Shown here piece after piece: positions 7,800 through 16,318 of a stretch of DNA of 64,000 nt. Each line of letters starts with the position of its first letter. The first letter of the stretch is position 1. The translations under genes and the position numbers were made by a program. Origin of the DNA: Pseudomonadota bacterium (GTDB lineage Bacteria > Desulfobacterota > Binatia > UBA9968); assembly GCA_021324155.1 (NCBI GenBank), contig JAJPJQ010000023.1, positions 124,001 to 188,000 of the forward strand, in the 5' to 3' direction. Below the pieces are notes generated by a model. It saw only the letters and a program-made list of their open reading frames with translations. It made no database searches and was not told the DNA's origin.

Positions 7800-10306
7800 G
7801 GCGCGGCGTCCGTCGATCGCTGCTCGTGCTTTTTTGCCTTTGCGCCGCGATCGCCGTTTCCCCGGCGCGGCCGTCGGCGCAAGTCGCCCAGGAGCTACCC
7901 GACGGCATTCTCAATCCGCTGCCGGAATTCGACCCCTTCGAGAAACCTCTCAGCGCCCCGCTCTACTTTCCCGACGACGTCGACAAGCGTGCGCGCAGCG
8001 CGATGGTCGCGGCGCTCACGGGAGACAGCGAGACGCTCGCCGATGACTTGAAGTTTTTCACCGAGCGCGACGCCCGGCTGAAAAAAGAGCGCGGCACCAC
8101 AACCGGGCTGAGCGACGCGGCGCGCGACCTGTATAACAATACGATCGACGACCGGGCGCGCTACCTCGACGCCCAGCGGCAGGCGCTTTCGTTCACCGCC
8201 ATGCCGAAGCAGAAGCAGCTGATCGAATCGCGGCTCAAAAACGACGACCTCAACCAGGCCGACGAGCAGCTGAGAAAAGCGGCGCAAAACAAATGGGGCG
8301 GCATTTTCAACCGTCTGCTCAGCTCCGTGAATGTCGCGAACGTCATGACGGGCAACTACACCTCGGCGGCCGTCGAGTCCGCTGTGCAGCAGCTGATGGC
8401 CTTCAGCACGAACGACATGTCGATCGAGGAGCGCCGCGCGCTCGCGCTCTTGAACGAGCACCTCCGGCGCTATCCCGACGATCCGCGCAATCCGGAAGTG
8501 CGCAAGCGCATTGCGGAGCTCGAGAAAAAGAAGCGCACCGTCCTCGCGCAAAAGCAGGTAAACAAAGCCGAGGAGGCGCTCGGCAAAAAGGACTTCGAGA
8601 AGGCGGAATTCTATTATCAGGTCGCCGCCGCGCTCGACCCGCTCTCGAAGGCCGCCGAAGCGGGCGTGGACCGGATGAGCCAGCGCGCGAAAACCGAGGA
8701 GCAGGAGACGAAAAAGGCGCTCCAGATCGCCCGCCCGCCCGCCCGCGCGCAGGTACCGGAGAACCGCGAGATCGCCGGGCTGCTGTACGCGCTGACGCTG
8801 CGCGACGACGAGCGAATCCGCGCCGAGGCGGACCAACTCGAGAAAAAATTCCGCAATGCGCCCCAGGCCGAAGTGGCGCGCGACGCGCGCTCGGTCGCCT
8901 TGGAAATCACGGGCAATCACGAGGACGCGAAAAAGCTGCTTCAGCAGGTCGCGCGCTCTTCGAATAATCACGAGCGCGACCGCGCTAAGGCGTTGATCGA
9001 CAATCCCGAATACAATCTCCTCGCGACGTTCCAGGGCGCGCGCACGAAATACCAGATGGATACGGTCAAATACGTGCTCCTCGGCGACGATTTCCTGAAA
9101 AAGAATCTTATGCTCGCCGCGCCGCTGATTCTCAGCGGGCCGACCGGACTGCCGACGGTTGCGGCAGCGAACGGCATCATGATGGCGAGCAACCTCATCC
9201 AAGTCCTAACGGCCAATCCGATTTCCAATCAGGACGTCATCGACACGGGTGTTCAATACGTCCGGGCCCATCCCGATTCGAAAGACGCCGCCGACGTTTA
9301 CACGGTGCTGGCCGACGCCTACGAGCATAACGGCCTGTACGAGCAGGCGATCGCCTATAACGAGATGTCCGGACGCGCGTCCGATAAAAAGCTCGCCAAT
9401 TTGAAGGATAAAGCGGCGAAGAATCTACTGCAGGCGGCAGGGCGCAGTCCGGACCGCGGGGCGCAGGAATACTTCCTAAAACAAATTCTCGACAACTATG
9501 CCGAGACCGATGCCGCGAAGGACGCGACGCAGCGTCTCTCGCGCATGACGAGAGCGGAAAATCAGGGGCTCCGGATGACCAAGAAATTTCTCATCGAGAA
9601 CCCCGAGCTTTACGGCCCGCAAGGGCTCGGCCTGAAAGCTTCGCTGTTCGACGGCAATCTGAGCAACATGGAACTCGCGGACAAGGGCGTCAGCGTGCTG
9701 GACGACAACGAGGTATTGCTAAACCTGCAGACGCCGTGGGGCGTGCGCACGCAGACATATCGCTTAGACGAAGCGGCGAACGCTCGCTTCCAGATGGCCG
9801 TGCGCCAACGCAACTTTGACGTCGCCATGGCCGACGTCGACAGCCGTCCGAAAAACAGCGTCGGCGGCCTGAAAAACGCTCCGCCCACCATCCTCGCCGG
9901 CAATCTCGCGAAAAAGCCCGACGAGGCTTACCCCGAGACCACGTTCACTCTGGTCCGCGAAGGCAACGCGGCTTCGACGGCGCGCGGCACCGGCCCGGAC
10001 GTGCAGATGCAAACCGAGGCCGAAAGAGACCCCACGAAGCGCTACAGTCTGCCGCCGATCTCGGGCAATATTTCCGCGAGCCACTTCGATATCAGCGGCG
10101 GCCTGCCGACGGGTTGGCTGGGCGAAAAACTGATGGTCGGTCACGATTCGGGTACGCCCTTCGCCGGTGTGCAAATGCCGATCCCGTTGCTCCAAGGGTT
10201 CATCCCCGTGGACTTCATGATCCAGAATCGCGCCGGCCGTTTCGCGATGTTCCCGAAAATCCGTATGTCGCAGGACAAAGGCCCCGACCAGGAACTTTAT
10301 CGCTGA
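7796..10306 (+). CDS. Large exported helical/TPR protein of unknown function
   Basis: Protein of 836 aa with a cleavable signal peptide (hydrophobic residues 8-28, likely cleavage after PSA). Charged helical, partly coiled-coil segments fill residues 60-320, including AEEALGKKDFEKAEFYYQVAA, a typical TPR. A hydrophobic glycine/alanine-rich stretch near 440-475 (LILSGPTGLPTVAAANGIMMA) could be a hairpin membrane segment. Another TPR follows (VYTVLADAYEHNGLYEQAI, near 500). The last 150 residues look beta-rich and end QNRAGRFAMFPKIRMSQ. I do not recognise the family. It is coupled by a 4-bp overlap to the upstream lipoprotein. Confidence 0.75.
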   Translation: MRRGVRRSLLVLFCLCAAIAVSPARPSAQVAQELPDGILNPLPEFDPFEKPLSAPLYFPDDVDKRARSAMVAALTGDSETLADDLKFFTERDARLKKERGTTTGLSDAARDLYNNTIDDRARYLDAQRQALSFTAMPKQKQLIESRLKNDDLNQADEQLRKAAQNKWGGIFNRLLSSVNVANVMTGNYTSAAVESAVQQLMAFSTNDMSIEERRALALLNEHLRRYPDDPRNPEVRKRIAELEKKKRTVLAQKQVNKAEEALGKKDFEKAEFYYQVAAALDPLSKAAEAGVDRMSQRAKTEEQETKKALQIARPPARAQVPENREIAGLLYALTLRDDERIRAEADQLEKKFRNAPQAEVARDARSVALEITGNHEDAKKLLQQVARSSNNHERDRAKALIDNPEYNLLATFQGARTKYQMDTVKYVLLGDDFLKKNLMLAAPLILSGPTGLPTVAAANGIMMASNLIQVLTANPISNQDVIDTGVQYVRAHPDSKDAADVYTVLADAYEHNGLYEQAIAYNEMSGRASDKKLANLKDKAAKNLLQAAGRSPDRGAQEYFLKQILDNYAETDAAKDATQRLSRMTRAENQGLRMTKKFLIENPELYGPQGLGLKASLFDGNLSNMELADKGVSVLDDNEVLLNLQTPWGVRTQTYRLDEAANARFQMAVRQRNFDVAMADVDSRPKNSVGGLKNAPPTILAGNLAKKPDEAYPETTFTLVREGNAASTARGTGPDVQMQTEAERDPTKRYSLPPISGNISASHFDISGGLPTGWLGEKLMVGHDSGTPFAGVQMPIPLLQGFIPVDFMIQNRAGRFAMFPKIRMSQDKGPDQELYR

Positions 10307-10324
10307 GGCCGGGCCCCGCTGCCG

Positions 10325-11083
10325 ATGCGCAAGGACGTCGCCCGCGGCATCGTTTCGATCCTCGTGGTGCTCGCCGCGTGGGAAATTCTCGCCCGCCTGT
10401 TTTTAGAAAACGACCTTTTGATGCCCGCGCCGAGCGGAGTCGCGCGGTCGTTTTGGAAACTCGTCGCGAGCGGCGAGTTGGGGCGCCACTTCGCGGCGAC
10501 GCTGCAGGAATTCGCCTACGGCTTTTCCGCCGCCTGCCTGATCGGCATTCCGCTCGGCTATCTCATGGGCATGCACAAGTGGCTCGACGAATGGATGGAG
10601 CCGTGGATCGCCACGCTCTATTCGATTCCGATCATCACCGTCGTGCCGCTGATCATCATCTGGTTCGGCATCGGGACGCTCTCGAAGGTGGTCGTCGTCT
10701 TCAAGATCACGATCGTCGAGCTGATCCTCAACACCGCGGCGGGCGTCAAGACGATCGATCCCCTCTGGCTCGAAATTTCGAAATCGTTTCGCTTGAGCCG
10801 CTGGCAGACGACGTATAAAGTCCGCCTGCCGGCGGCGCTGCCGTTCATCGTCACCGGCATGCGCCTGGGGGTCGGCCGGGCGCTGCTCGGAGTCATCGCC
10901 GCCGAGCTGCTCGCTTCCAACGCCGGGCTCGGCTACATGCTCCGCGACGCCTCGGAGACGTGGGACAGCCCGAAGCTCTTCGTCACCGTCGTGCTGCTGG
11001 CGGCGATGGGCATCGTTAGCTTTACGCTGATCAAAAAAGGCGAGCAGAAAATGGCGCCGTGGCGCCAGACGGCGGAATGGTAA
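10325..11083 (+). CDS. ABC transporter permease (SsuC/TauC type)
   Basis: Inner-membrane permease of a nitrate/sulfonate/taurine-type importer, 252 aa, with about six transmembrane helices. The cytoplasmic EAA loop that docks the ATPase is near residues 160-180 (SKSFRLSRWQTTYKVRLPAA). It is the first of two permeases, so the channel is probably a heterodimer. Spacing to the second permease is essentially zero. The substrate cannot be read from the permease. Confidence 0.92.
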   Translation: MRKDVARGIVSILVVLAAWEILARLFLENDLLMPAPSGVARSFWKLVASGELGRHFAATLQEFAYGFSAACLIGIPLGYLMGMHKWLDEWMEPWIATLYSIPIITVVPLIIIWFGIGTLSKVVVVFKITIVELILNTAAGVKTIDPLWLEISKSFRLSRWQTTYKVRLPAALPFIVTGMRLGVGRALLGVIAAELLASNAGLGYMLRDASETWDSPKLFVTVVLLAAMGIVSFTLIKKGEQKMAPWRQTAEW

Positions 11084-11085
11084 CG

Positions 11086-11865
11086 ATGGTGAAATTTTAT
11101 TGCGGCAACTCGCGCGCGATCAATAAAGTCCTGTCGATCCTCTGCGGCCTCGTCTTGTGGCATTATCTCGCGACGGTGATCGTCGCCGACACGGCTTTCC
11201 TGGTCTCGCCGCTCGCCGTCGTGTCGAAAGCTTACGAAATGCTGTTCCTCACCGGCGAACTTTACCCGCACCTCTTCGCGAGCTCGTGGGTATTTCTCTA
11301 CGGCTACCTGCTCTCCATCGTCGTCGGCGTGCCGCTGGGATTTTTAATGGCGTTCTCGCCCGCCGTGCGCGACTACGTGCATCCGTGGATGACGACGCTC
11401 TACACGACGCCGCGCATCGCCTTCGCGCCCGTGCTGTTGCTGTGGCTCGGCATCGGCGCGGGCTCCAAGGTGGCGATCGTTTTTCTCGGCTGCGTCTTTC
11501 CGATTCTTATCAATTCCTACTACGGCATGCGCGTGGTCGACCGCGAATTCGTCGAGCTGGCGCGCTCGCTGAGACTCACGCGGCTCGCGCTGTTTCGCAA
11601 GATTCTTCTCCCGGCTTCGCTGCCGTTCATTCTCTCGGGCCTGCGCCTCGCGCTCGGCCGCGGCCTCACCGGCGTCGCCATCGCGGAATGGTTCGGCGCG
11701 ACGGCCGGCCTCGGCTATCTCGTCTACTTCGCCGGTCAGACGCTCAACGTTCCGGTGCTGTTCGTCGGCGTCACCGCTTTCGGACTGATGGGCATTATCG
11801 GTTTCGAGATTCTACGCAAGATCGAGGACCTCGCAACCCCGTGGAAAACCTCGCATCCCCGCTGA
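11086..11865 (+). CDS. ABC transporter permease, second subunit
   Basis: Second permease of the same importer, 259 aa from the ATG at 11086, 2 bp after the first permease stop. In-frame ATGs at 11077 and 11059 would overlap that gene. It has the same six-helix topology and an EAA loop (ARSLRLTRLALFRKILLPAS). It is clearly related to, but diverged from, the upstream permease, which is consistent with a heterodimeric transporter. The ATPase gene starts 1 bp after its stop. Confidence 0.9.
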   Translation: MVKFYCGNSRAINKVLSILCGLVLWHYLATVIVADTAFLVSPLAVVSKAYEMLFLTGELYPHLFASSWVFLYGYLLSIVVGVPLGFLMAFSPAVRDYVHPWMTTLYTTPRIAFAPVLLLWLGIGAGSKVAIVFLGCVFPILINSYYGMRVVDREFVELARSLRLTRLALFRKILLPASLPFILSGLRLALGRGLTGVAIAEWFGATAGLGYLVYFAGQTLNVPVLFVGVTAFGLMGIIGFEILRKIEDLATPWKTSHPR

Positions 11866-11866
11866 C

Positions 11867-12667
11867 ATGGCGCCTTCGATCCTCGAACTCAAAAACCTGA
11901 GCCGCGAGGTTAAGGGACGCAACGGCGAGCCCTTCGTCATTTTTCGCGACATCAATCTCAGCGTCCGCGATGGCGAGTTCGTCAGCATCGTCGGACCGTC
12001 CGGCTGCGGTAAGACGACGATGCTCCGCGTCATCAACGGCCTGATCCCGCCCTCGACTGGACAAATCGTGGTCGATGGGCGCGAGCAGAGCGGCACCGGC
12101 GGCGACCTGCTGATGGGCTTCGTCTTCCAGGGCGCCGCGCTGCTTCCCTGGCGCACGAGCCTCAACAACGTGCTGCTCGGTCTCGAAGGACGCGGCAAGA
12201 ACCCGTCGGAGGCCCGCGACCTCGCGCGAAAATACCTCGACCTCGTGGGCCTCGCCGGCTTCGAGCAGCATTACCCGCACGAGCTCTCCGGGGGTATGCA
12301 GCAGCGTGTCAATCTCGCGCGCGCGCTCGCGATCGAGCCCAAGATTCTCCTGATGGACGAGCCATTCGCCGCACTCGACGCTCAGACGCGGAGCTTCATG
12401 CAGCTCGAATTGCTGCGCATCTGGTCACAGACGAAGAAGACGGTGATCTTCGTCACGCACATGATCGCCGAGGCGATTCTGCTCTCGGACCGCGTGGTAG
12501 TCTTCAGCCATCGTCCCGGCACGATCCGCGAGGAGTTTCGCGTGCCGCTGCCGCGCCCGCGCGACATGGAGGTCAAGTCCGACCGCCGCTTCGTGGATCT
12601 GGAAAATACCTTGTGGAAATTGATAGAAGAAGAAGTGAAAGCCGCGGGCGGCTTCGCCAGGCTATAA
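11867..12667 (+). CDS. ABC transporter ATP-binding protein (SsuB/TauB type)
   Basis: Cytoplasmic ATPase of the importer, 266 aa. Walker A is GPSGCGKTT (about 44-52), the signature is LSGGMQQR, Walker B is ILLMDEPFAALD, and the H-loop His is in FVTHMI. The overall pattern, including FRVPLPRPRD near the C-terminus, matches the nitrate/sulfonate/taurine subfamily. A homodimer would energise the two permeases encoded upstream. Confidence 0.94.
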   Translation: MAPSILELKNLSREVKGRNGEPFVIFRDINLSVRDGEFVSIVGPSGCGKTTMLRVINGLIPPSTGQIVVDGREQSGTGGDLLMGFVFQGAALLPWRTSLNNVLLGLEGRGKNPSEARDLARKYLDLVGLAGFEQHYPHELSGGMQQRVNLARALAIEPKILLMDEPFAALDAQTRSFMQLELLRIWSQTKKTVIFVTHMIAEAILLSDRVVVFSHRPGTIREEFRVPLPRPRDMEVKSDRRFVDLENTLWKLIEEEVKAAGGFARL

Positions 12668-12682
12668 AGCGACGGAGGGACC

Positions 12683-13681
12683 ATGCGCCACCACCAATTC
12701 ATTCTTTGCGCATTACTCGCGCTTGCTCTGGCGCACGCGTGCTACGCCGGTGAGGCGAATCTGCCGATAGTGCGCTTCGTCCAGAGCGGCCGCACCGCGT
12801 CAAGCTGGCCGCTGTTCGTCGCCGAGGAGAAGAAATTCTTTCAAAAGAACGGGATCTACGTCGAGGAGATCATCATCAACGGCGGCCCGAACACGACGCG
12901 CGCCGTGCTCAGCAATACGATCCCGATCGGCCGCATCAACCCCGACTACATCATTGAGGCGATAGAAAAAGGCGCCAAGGTTAAAATCATCTCCGGCGCG
13001 CTGGAGAAAATTCCGTACGATGTCGTCGCGCGGCCGGAGATCAAGACCGGCAACGATGTCAAAGGCAAGACGATCGGCGTCGATTCGCTGACGGGCGGAA
13101 CCACGCTCATGCTCGCCGAGGTGTTCGAGAAGGCGTACAAAATCAGCCCGAAGGACTACAAGCTGCTCGTCGTCGGCACCTCACCGCAGCGCTACGCGGC
13201 GCTGAAGGGCGGCTCGGTTCAGGTGACGTTCATGGGGCCGCCGTTCAATCTGCGCGCGCGGCAGGAAGGCTTCACCAAACTCACCACCTTCCACGAGCAT
13301 CTAGGTCCCATTCAATTCGTCGTTCAGTTCGCCAACGACGACTACCTCAAATCCAATCGCGCCGATGTGATCAAATTCATCAAAGGCATGGCCGAGGCGA
13401 CGAAGTGGCTGTACGATCCGAAAAACAAGGAAGAGGCGCTCGCGGTCTACAACAAAGTTCTCAAGAGCACGCGCGAGGCCGCCGAGGCCGACTACCGGTA
13501 TCTGATCGAGGAGTTCAAGCCGTTCCCGATCGACGGCGCGATCAGCAAGCAGTCGATCGAGAAAACCTTCGATCTCCGAGAGAAGGCCGGCAAATACGAA
13601 GGAAAGAAAGCACCGCCCTATACCAACTACGTCGATGCCAGCCTCGTTGAAGAGGCGAAAAAACAATTGGGATGGAAATAA
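12683..13681 (+). CDS. NMT1/SsuA-like substrate-binding protein 1
   Basis: Periplasmic solute receptor, 332 aa, with a signal peptide (hydrophobic residues 6-20, cleavage near CYA). The fold is the type 2 periplasmic-binding-protein/NMT1-like class: FVAEEKKFFQKNGIYVEE near the N-terminus and the KGKTIGVDS hinge segment. Relatives bind sulfonates, nitrate, thiamine pyrimidine precursors or aromatic acids. GGAGG precedes the ATG. It directly follows the ATPase gene and is followed by a second, divergent receptor. Confidence 0.88.
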   Translation: MRHHQFILCALLALALAHACYAGEANLPIVRFVQSGRTASSWPLFVAEEKKFFQKNGIYVEEIIINGGPNTTRAVLSNTIPIGRINPDYIIEAIEKGAKVKIISGALEKIPYDVVARPEIKTGNDVKGKTIGVDSLTGGTTLMLAEVFEKAYKISPKDYKLLVVGTSPQRYAALKGGSVQVTFMGPPFNLRARQEGFTKLTTFHEHLGPIQFVVQFANDDYLKSNRADVIKFIKGMAEATKWLYDPKNKEEALAVYNKVLKSTREAAEADYRYLIEEFKPFPIDGAISKQSIEKTFDLREKAGKYEGKKAPPYTNYVDASLVEEAKKQLGWK

Positions 13682-13692
13682 AAGGAGCCTAG

Positions 13693-14694
13693 ATGCCGCG
13701 AAGCAAACTCTTATTCATCGTCTTGGGGTTTCTGATCTTCACCGCCGGAGCCGCGGACGCGCAGGAGCTCAAGCGCATTCGCATCGGCTACCCGTCCCTC
13801 AGTTACCGCCAAAGCAACGTCTGGGTGGCGAAGGAAGAGGGCCTGTTCAAAAAGTACGGGCTGGACGTCGAGCCTATCTTTCTCCGCGGCGGCCAGGTCG
13901 CGACCCAGGCGCTCGCCGGCGGCGACCCGCCGATCGTCAACATCGGCACCGTCGTGCAGGCGAATCTCACCGGCTTCAATCTCGTCCTCGTCGCAGCGGT
14001 CGAGACCTCGTACGATCAAATCCTCTTCACGCGGCCGGGGATTACCAAAGTCGAGCAGCTGAAGGGCAAGCGCTTCGGCGTCAGCGGTTTCGGCTCGGCG
14101 ACCTACTACGCCGCCGGCATCCTTTTTCGCCACTACGGCATGGACGCGACGAAAGACGTGAACCTCGTCCCCACCGGGCCGGACGCCGAACGTCTCGCGG
14201 CCCTCGCCGCCGGAAAAATCGACGCTACGCTATTCACTTCATCCACCGCCGCGCCGGCGCGTAAGGCGGGCATGGTCGAGGGCGTCCAGGTCGGCGACTT
14301 GGGCGTCGAGGTCCAGGGCAACGGCTTCGCGACTTCGCGCGATTACATCAAAACCAACCGCGATACGGTTATGAACGCGCTCAAGGGCTTCGTCGAGGCG
14401 ATCTACTTTATCTACTCCAACAAAAAAGAGGCACAGCGCGTTTTCGCCAAGTACATGCGCACCAGCGACTCGGAAGTGCTCGAAGATTCCTACAACGGCT
14501 ATATAAAGACGATCCCCAAAAAGCCTTACCCCACGCTCAAGGGCATCCAGTTTATGCTCGACGTGCTCGCGCCGCAGATGCCGCAGGCGAAGAACGCGAA
14601 GCCCGAGCAATTCGTCGATTTATCGTTTCTGCAGCAGCTGGAGAAAGAGGGCTTCTTTAACGAGATGGCGAAGCGCTACCCGACAAAGAATTGA
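13693..14694 (+). CDS. NMT1/SsuA-like substrate-binding protein 2
   Basis: Second periplasmic receptor, 333 aa, with its own signal peptide (cleavage near ADAQ). It has the family pattern WVAKEEGLFKKYGLDVEP and LKGKRFGVSGFGSATYY. It is only distantly similar to the preceding receptor, so this is not a recent tandem duplication; the two may offer different ligands to one transporter. AAAAGGAG precedes the ATG. RidA follows after 9 bp. Confidence 0.88.
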   Translation: MPRSKLLFIVLGFLIFTAGAADAQELKRIRIGYPSLSYRQSNVWVAKEEGLFKKYGLDVEPIFLRGGQVATQALAGGDPPIVNIGTVVQANLTGFNLVLVAAVETSYDQILFTRPGITKVEQLKGKRFGVSGFGSATYYAAGILFRHYGMDATKDVNLVPTGPDAERLAALAAGKIDATLFTSSTAAPARKAGMVEGVQVGDLGVEVQGNGFATSRDYIKTNRDTVMNALKGFVEAIYFIYSNKKEAQRVFAKYMRTSDSEVLEDSYNGYIKTIPKKPYPTLKGIQFMLDVLAPQMPQAKNAKPEQFVDLSFLQQLEKEGFFNEMAKRYPTKN

Positions 14695-14703
14695 GGAGGA
14701 ATC

Positions 14704-15093
14704 ATGGCGACGAAAGTCATTCAACCGAAGCGTTTGAACGATCCGCGGCCGCGCTACAGCCACGGAATCATCGCCGACGGCGGCAAGCTGCTTTTCATCG
14801 CGGGCCAAACCGCCGTGGACAAAGACGGCAACGTCGTTGGCAAAGGCGACATCGAGGCGCAGACGCGTCAGGTGTATGAAAATCTCACCGCCGTTCTCGA
14901 AGAGGCCGGCGGCTCGCTCAAGAATCTCGTCATGACGACGACCTATATCGTCGACCGGAAGTACCGCGAGGGCTACAACAAAGTGCGCATGCAGTACTAC
15001 AAAGAAACGCCGCCCACGAGCACGCTCGTGATTATCACCGGGCTCGCGCATCCCGATTATCTGATCGAGATCAACGGCATCGCGGTCTTGTAG
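14704..15093 (+). CDS. RidA family (YjgF/YER057c/UK114) protein
   Basis: RidA-family protein, 129 aa, from an ATG behind a perfect AGGAGG. Members form trimers that deaminate reactive enamine/imine intermediates or act as hydrolases in catabolic operons. Family features are LFIAGQTAVDKDG, TRQVYENLTAVLEEAG, VMTTTYIVD and the C-terminal LIEINGIAVL. The conserved substrate Arg is expected in the KVRMQYY segment, near Arg98. Its place after the two receptors suggests a role in breaking down the imported compound. Confidence 0.9.
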   Translation: MATKVIQPKRLNDPRPRYSHGIIADGGKLLFIAGQTAVDKDGNVVGKGDIEAQTRQVYENLTAVLEEAGGSLKNLVMTTTYIVDRKYREGYNKVRMQYYKETPPTSTLVIITGLAHPDYLIEINGIAVL

Positions 15094-15337
15094 CGAGGCG
15101 CTCGCCGCCAACGCTCTCCGAGCGCGCGCAATGGTTCTCTACTTAACCCAACCGACCGTTACCGGATGCGCGCGCTTTTCGACCGGCGACAGCTTCGCAC
15201 GGGACAAGCGGCGCGAGGTAGAGGGACGCGGACGTTCCGATAAGCGGCGCGCGACTCAAGGCGTCATCCCATCGTCCGCGACCGGAGACTCGCGCCGGGA
15301 GGACCGCGCCATCTCGCATCATTTTTAGGAGATATCC
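15094..15337. other. Spacer between RidA and hydroxyacid dehydrogenase genes
   Basis: A GC-rich 244-bp spacer. The only sizeable plus-strand frame (15131-15328) encodes an arginine-rich, low-complexity peptide with no recognisable motif or ribosome binding site, so I do not call it. No tRNA, terminator or strong promoter was seen. It may be a decayed gene or contain a promoter for the dehydrogenase. Confidence 0.3.
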
Positions 15338-16318
15338 ATGAACGTCGCCGTCCTCGACGATTATCAGCACGCGATCGAGCGCGCACCGGCAATTGCGCGC
15401 CTACAAGCCAAGCACCGCGTCACGATCTTTACGGAAAAATTCGCTTCGGAACAGGATGCGGCGCGCGCGCTCAAAGGCATGCAGGCGGTGATTCCGATCC
15501 GCGAGCGCACGCGTTTCACGGCGGCGCTCATCGGGTCGCTGCCGGACCTCGAGCTGATCGCGCAGACCGGCAACCATGCCTACCACATCGACATGGCGGC
15601 AGCGACCGAAGCCGGCATCGTCGTCTCGCTCGCTCCCGGCGGCAACAGCGTCACCGAGCTAACCTTCGGCCTCATGATCGACGTCATGCGCCGCGTGTCC
15701 GCGAGCGATGCCGCGATGCGCCACGGCGAGTGGCCGCTTGTCTTAGGCTACGTGCTGCGTGGCAAGACGCTCGGCATTCTAGGCATGGGCAAGATCGGCG
15801 TCGAGGTCGCGGCGATCGCGCGCGCCTTCGGCATGAAGGTCATCGCCTGGGGTCCCACGCTGACCGCCGAGCGCGCGCAAAAATCCGGCGCGGAATATTT
15901 GCCGCTCGACGACGTCATGCGCGCGGCCGACGTCGTCTCGATCCATTTGAAGTTGTCCGACCAAAGCAAAGACCTCTTGGACGAGAAACGCCTCCGACTG
16001 ATGAAGCCGACGGCGTATCTCGTTAACACCGCGCGCGGCGCGATCGTCGACGAAGCGGCGTTGGCGAAGCTGCTCGCCGAGCGTGTTATCGCCGGAGCGG
16101 CGCTCGACGTCTTCGTCGAAGAGCCTCTGTCCAAGTCGAGCCCGCTGCTCAAGCTCGACAACGTCGTGCTGGCGCCGCATCTGGGCTGGCCAACGGACGT
16201 CAGCTTCAACGCCTTCGCGGAGAACGCCGTCGAGGATATTTTGAGCTATGTCGAAGGCAAGCTGCTGCGCGCGATTAATCCCGAAGCAATCGACCGCCGC
16301 CGGAAAAAACCCGCCTAA
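15338..16318 (+). CDS. D-2-hydroxyacid dehydrogenase
   Basis: NAD(P)-dependent D-isomer 2-hydroxyacid dehydrogenase, 326 aa, close to phosphoglycerate dehydrogenase-like enzymes without an ACT domain. The Rossmann motif is GILGMGKIGVEVA (about 147). The catalytic Arg lies in NTARG, Glu in FVEEPL, and His in APHLGW. AGGAG precedes the ATG. It lies 244 bp after RidA and may belong to the same catabolic unit. Its stop codon overlaps the stop of the convergent phoD gene by 4 bp. Confidence 0.92.
   Translation: MNVAVLDDYQHAIERAPAIARLQAKHRVTIFTEKFASEQDAARALKGMQAVIPIRERTRFTAALIGSLPDLELIAQTGNHAYHIDMAAATEAGIVVSLAPGGNSVTELTFGLMIDVMRRVSASDAAMRHGEWPLVLGYVLRGKTLGILGMGKIGVEVAAIARAFGMKVIAWGPTLTAERAQKSGAEYLPLDDVMRAADVVSIHLKLSDQSKDLLDEKRLRLMKPTAYLVNTARGAIVDEAALAKLLAERVIAGAALDVFVEEPLSKSSPLLKLDNVVLAPHLGWPTDVSFNAFAENAVEDILSYVEGKLLRAINPEAIDRRRKKPA

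Noticed and set aside
7895-9202. 435-aa minus-strand open frame
   Set aside because: Antisense shadow of the exported repeat protein, Arg/Leu-rich with no ribosome binding site.
15131-15328. 65-aa open frame in the RidA-dehydrogenase spacer
   Set aside because: No ribosome binding site, low-complexity Arg-rich product, no motif.
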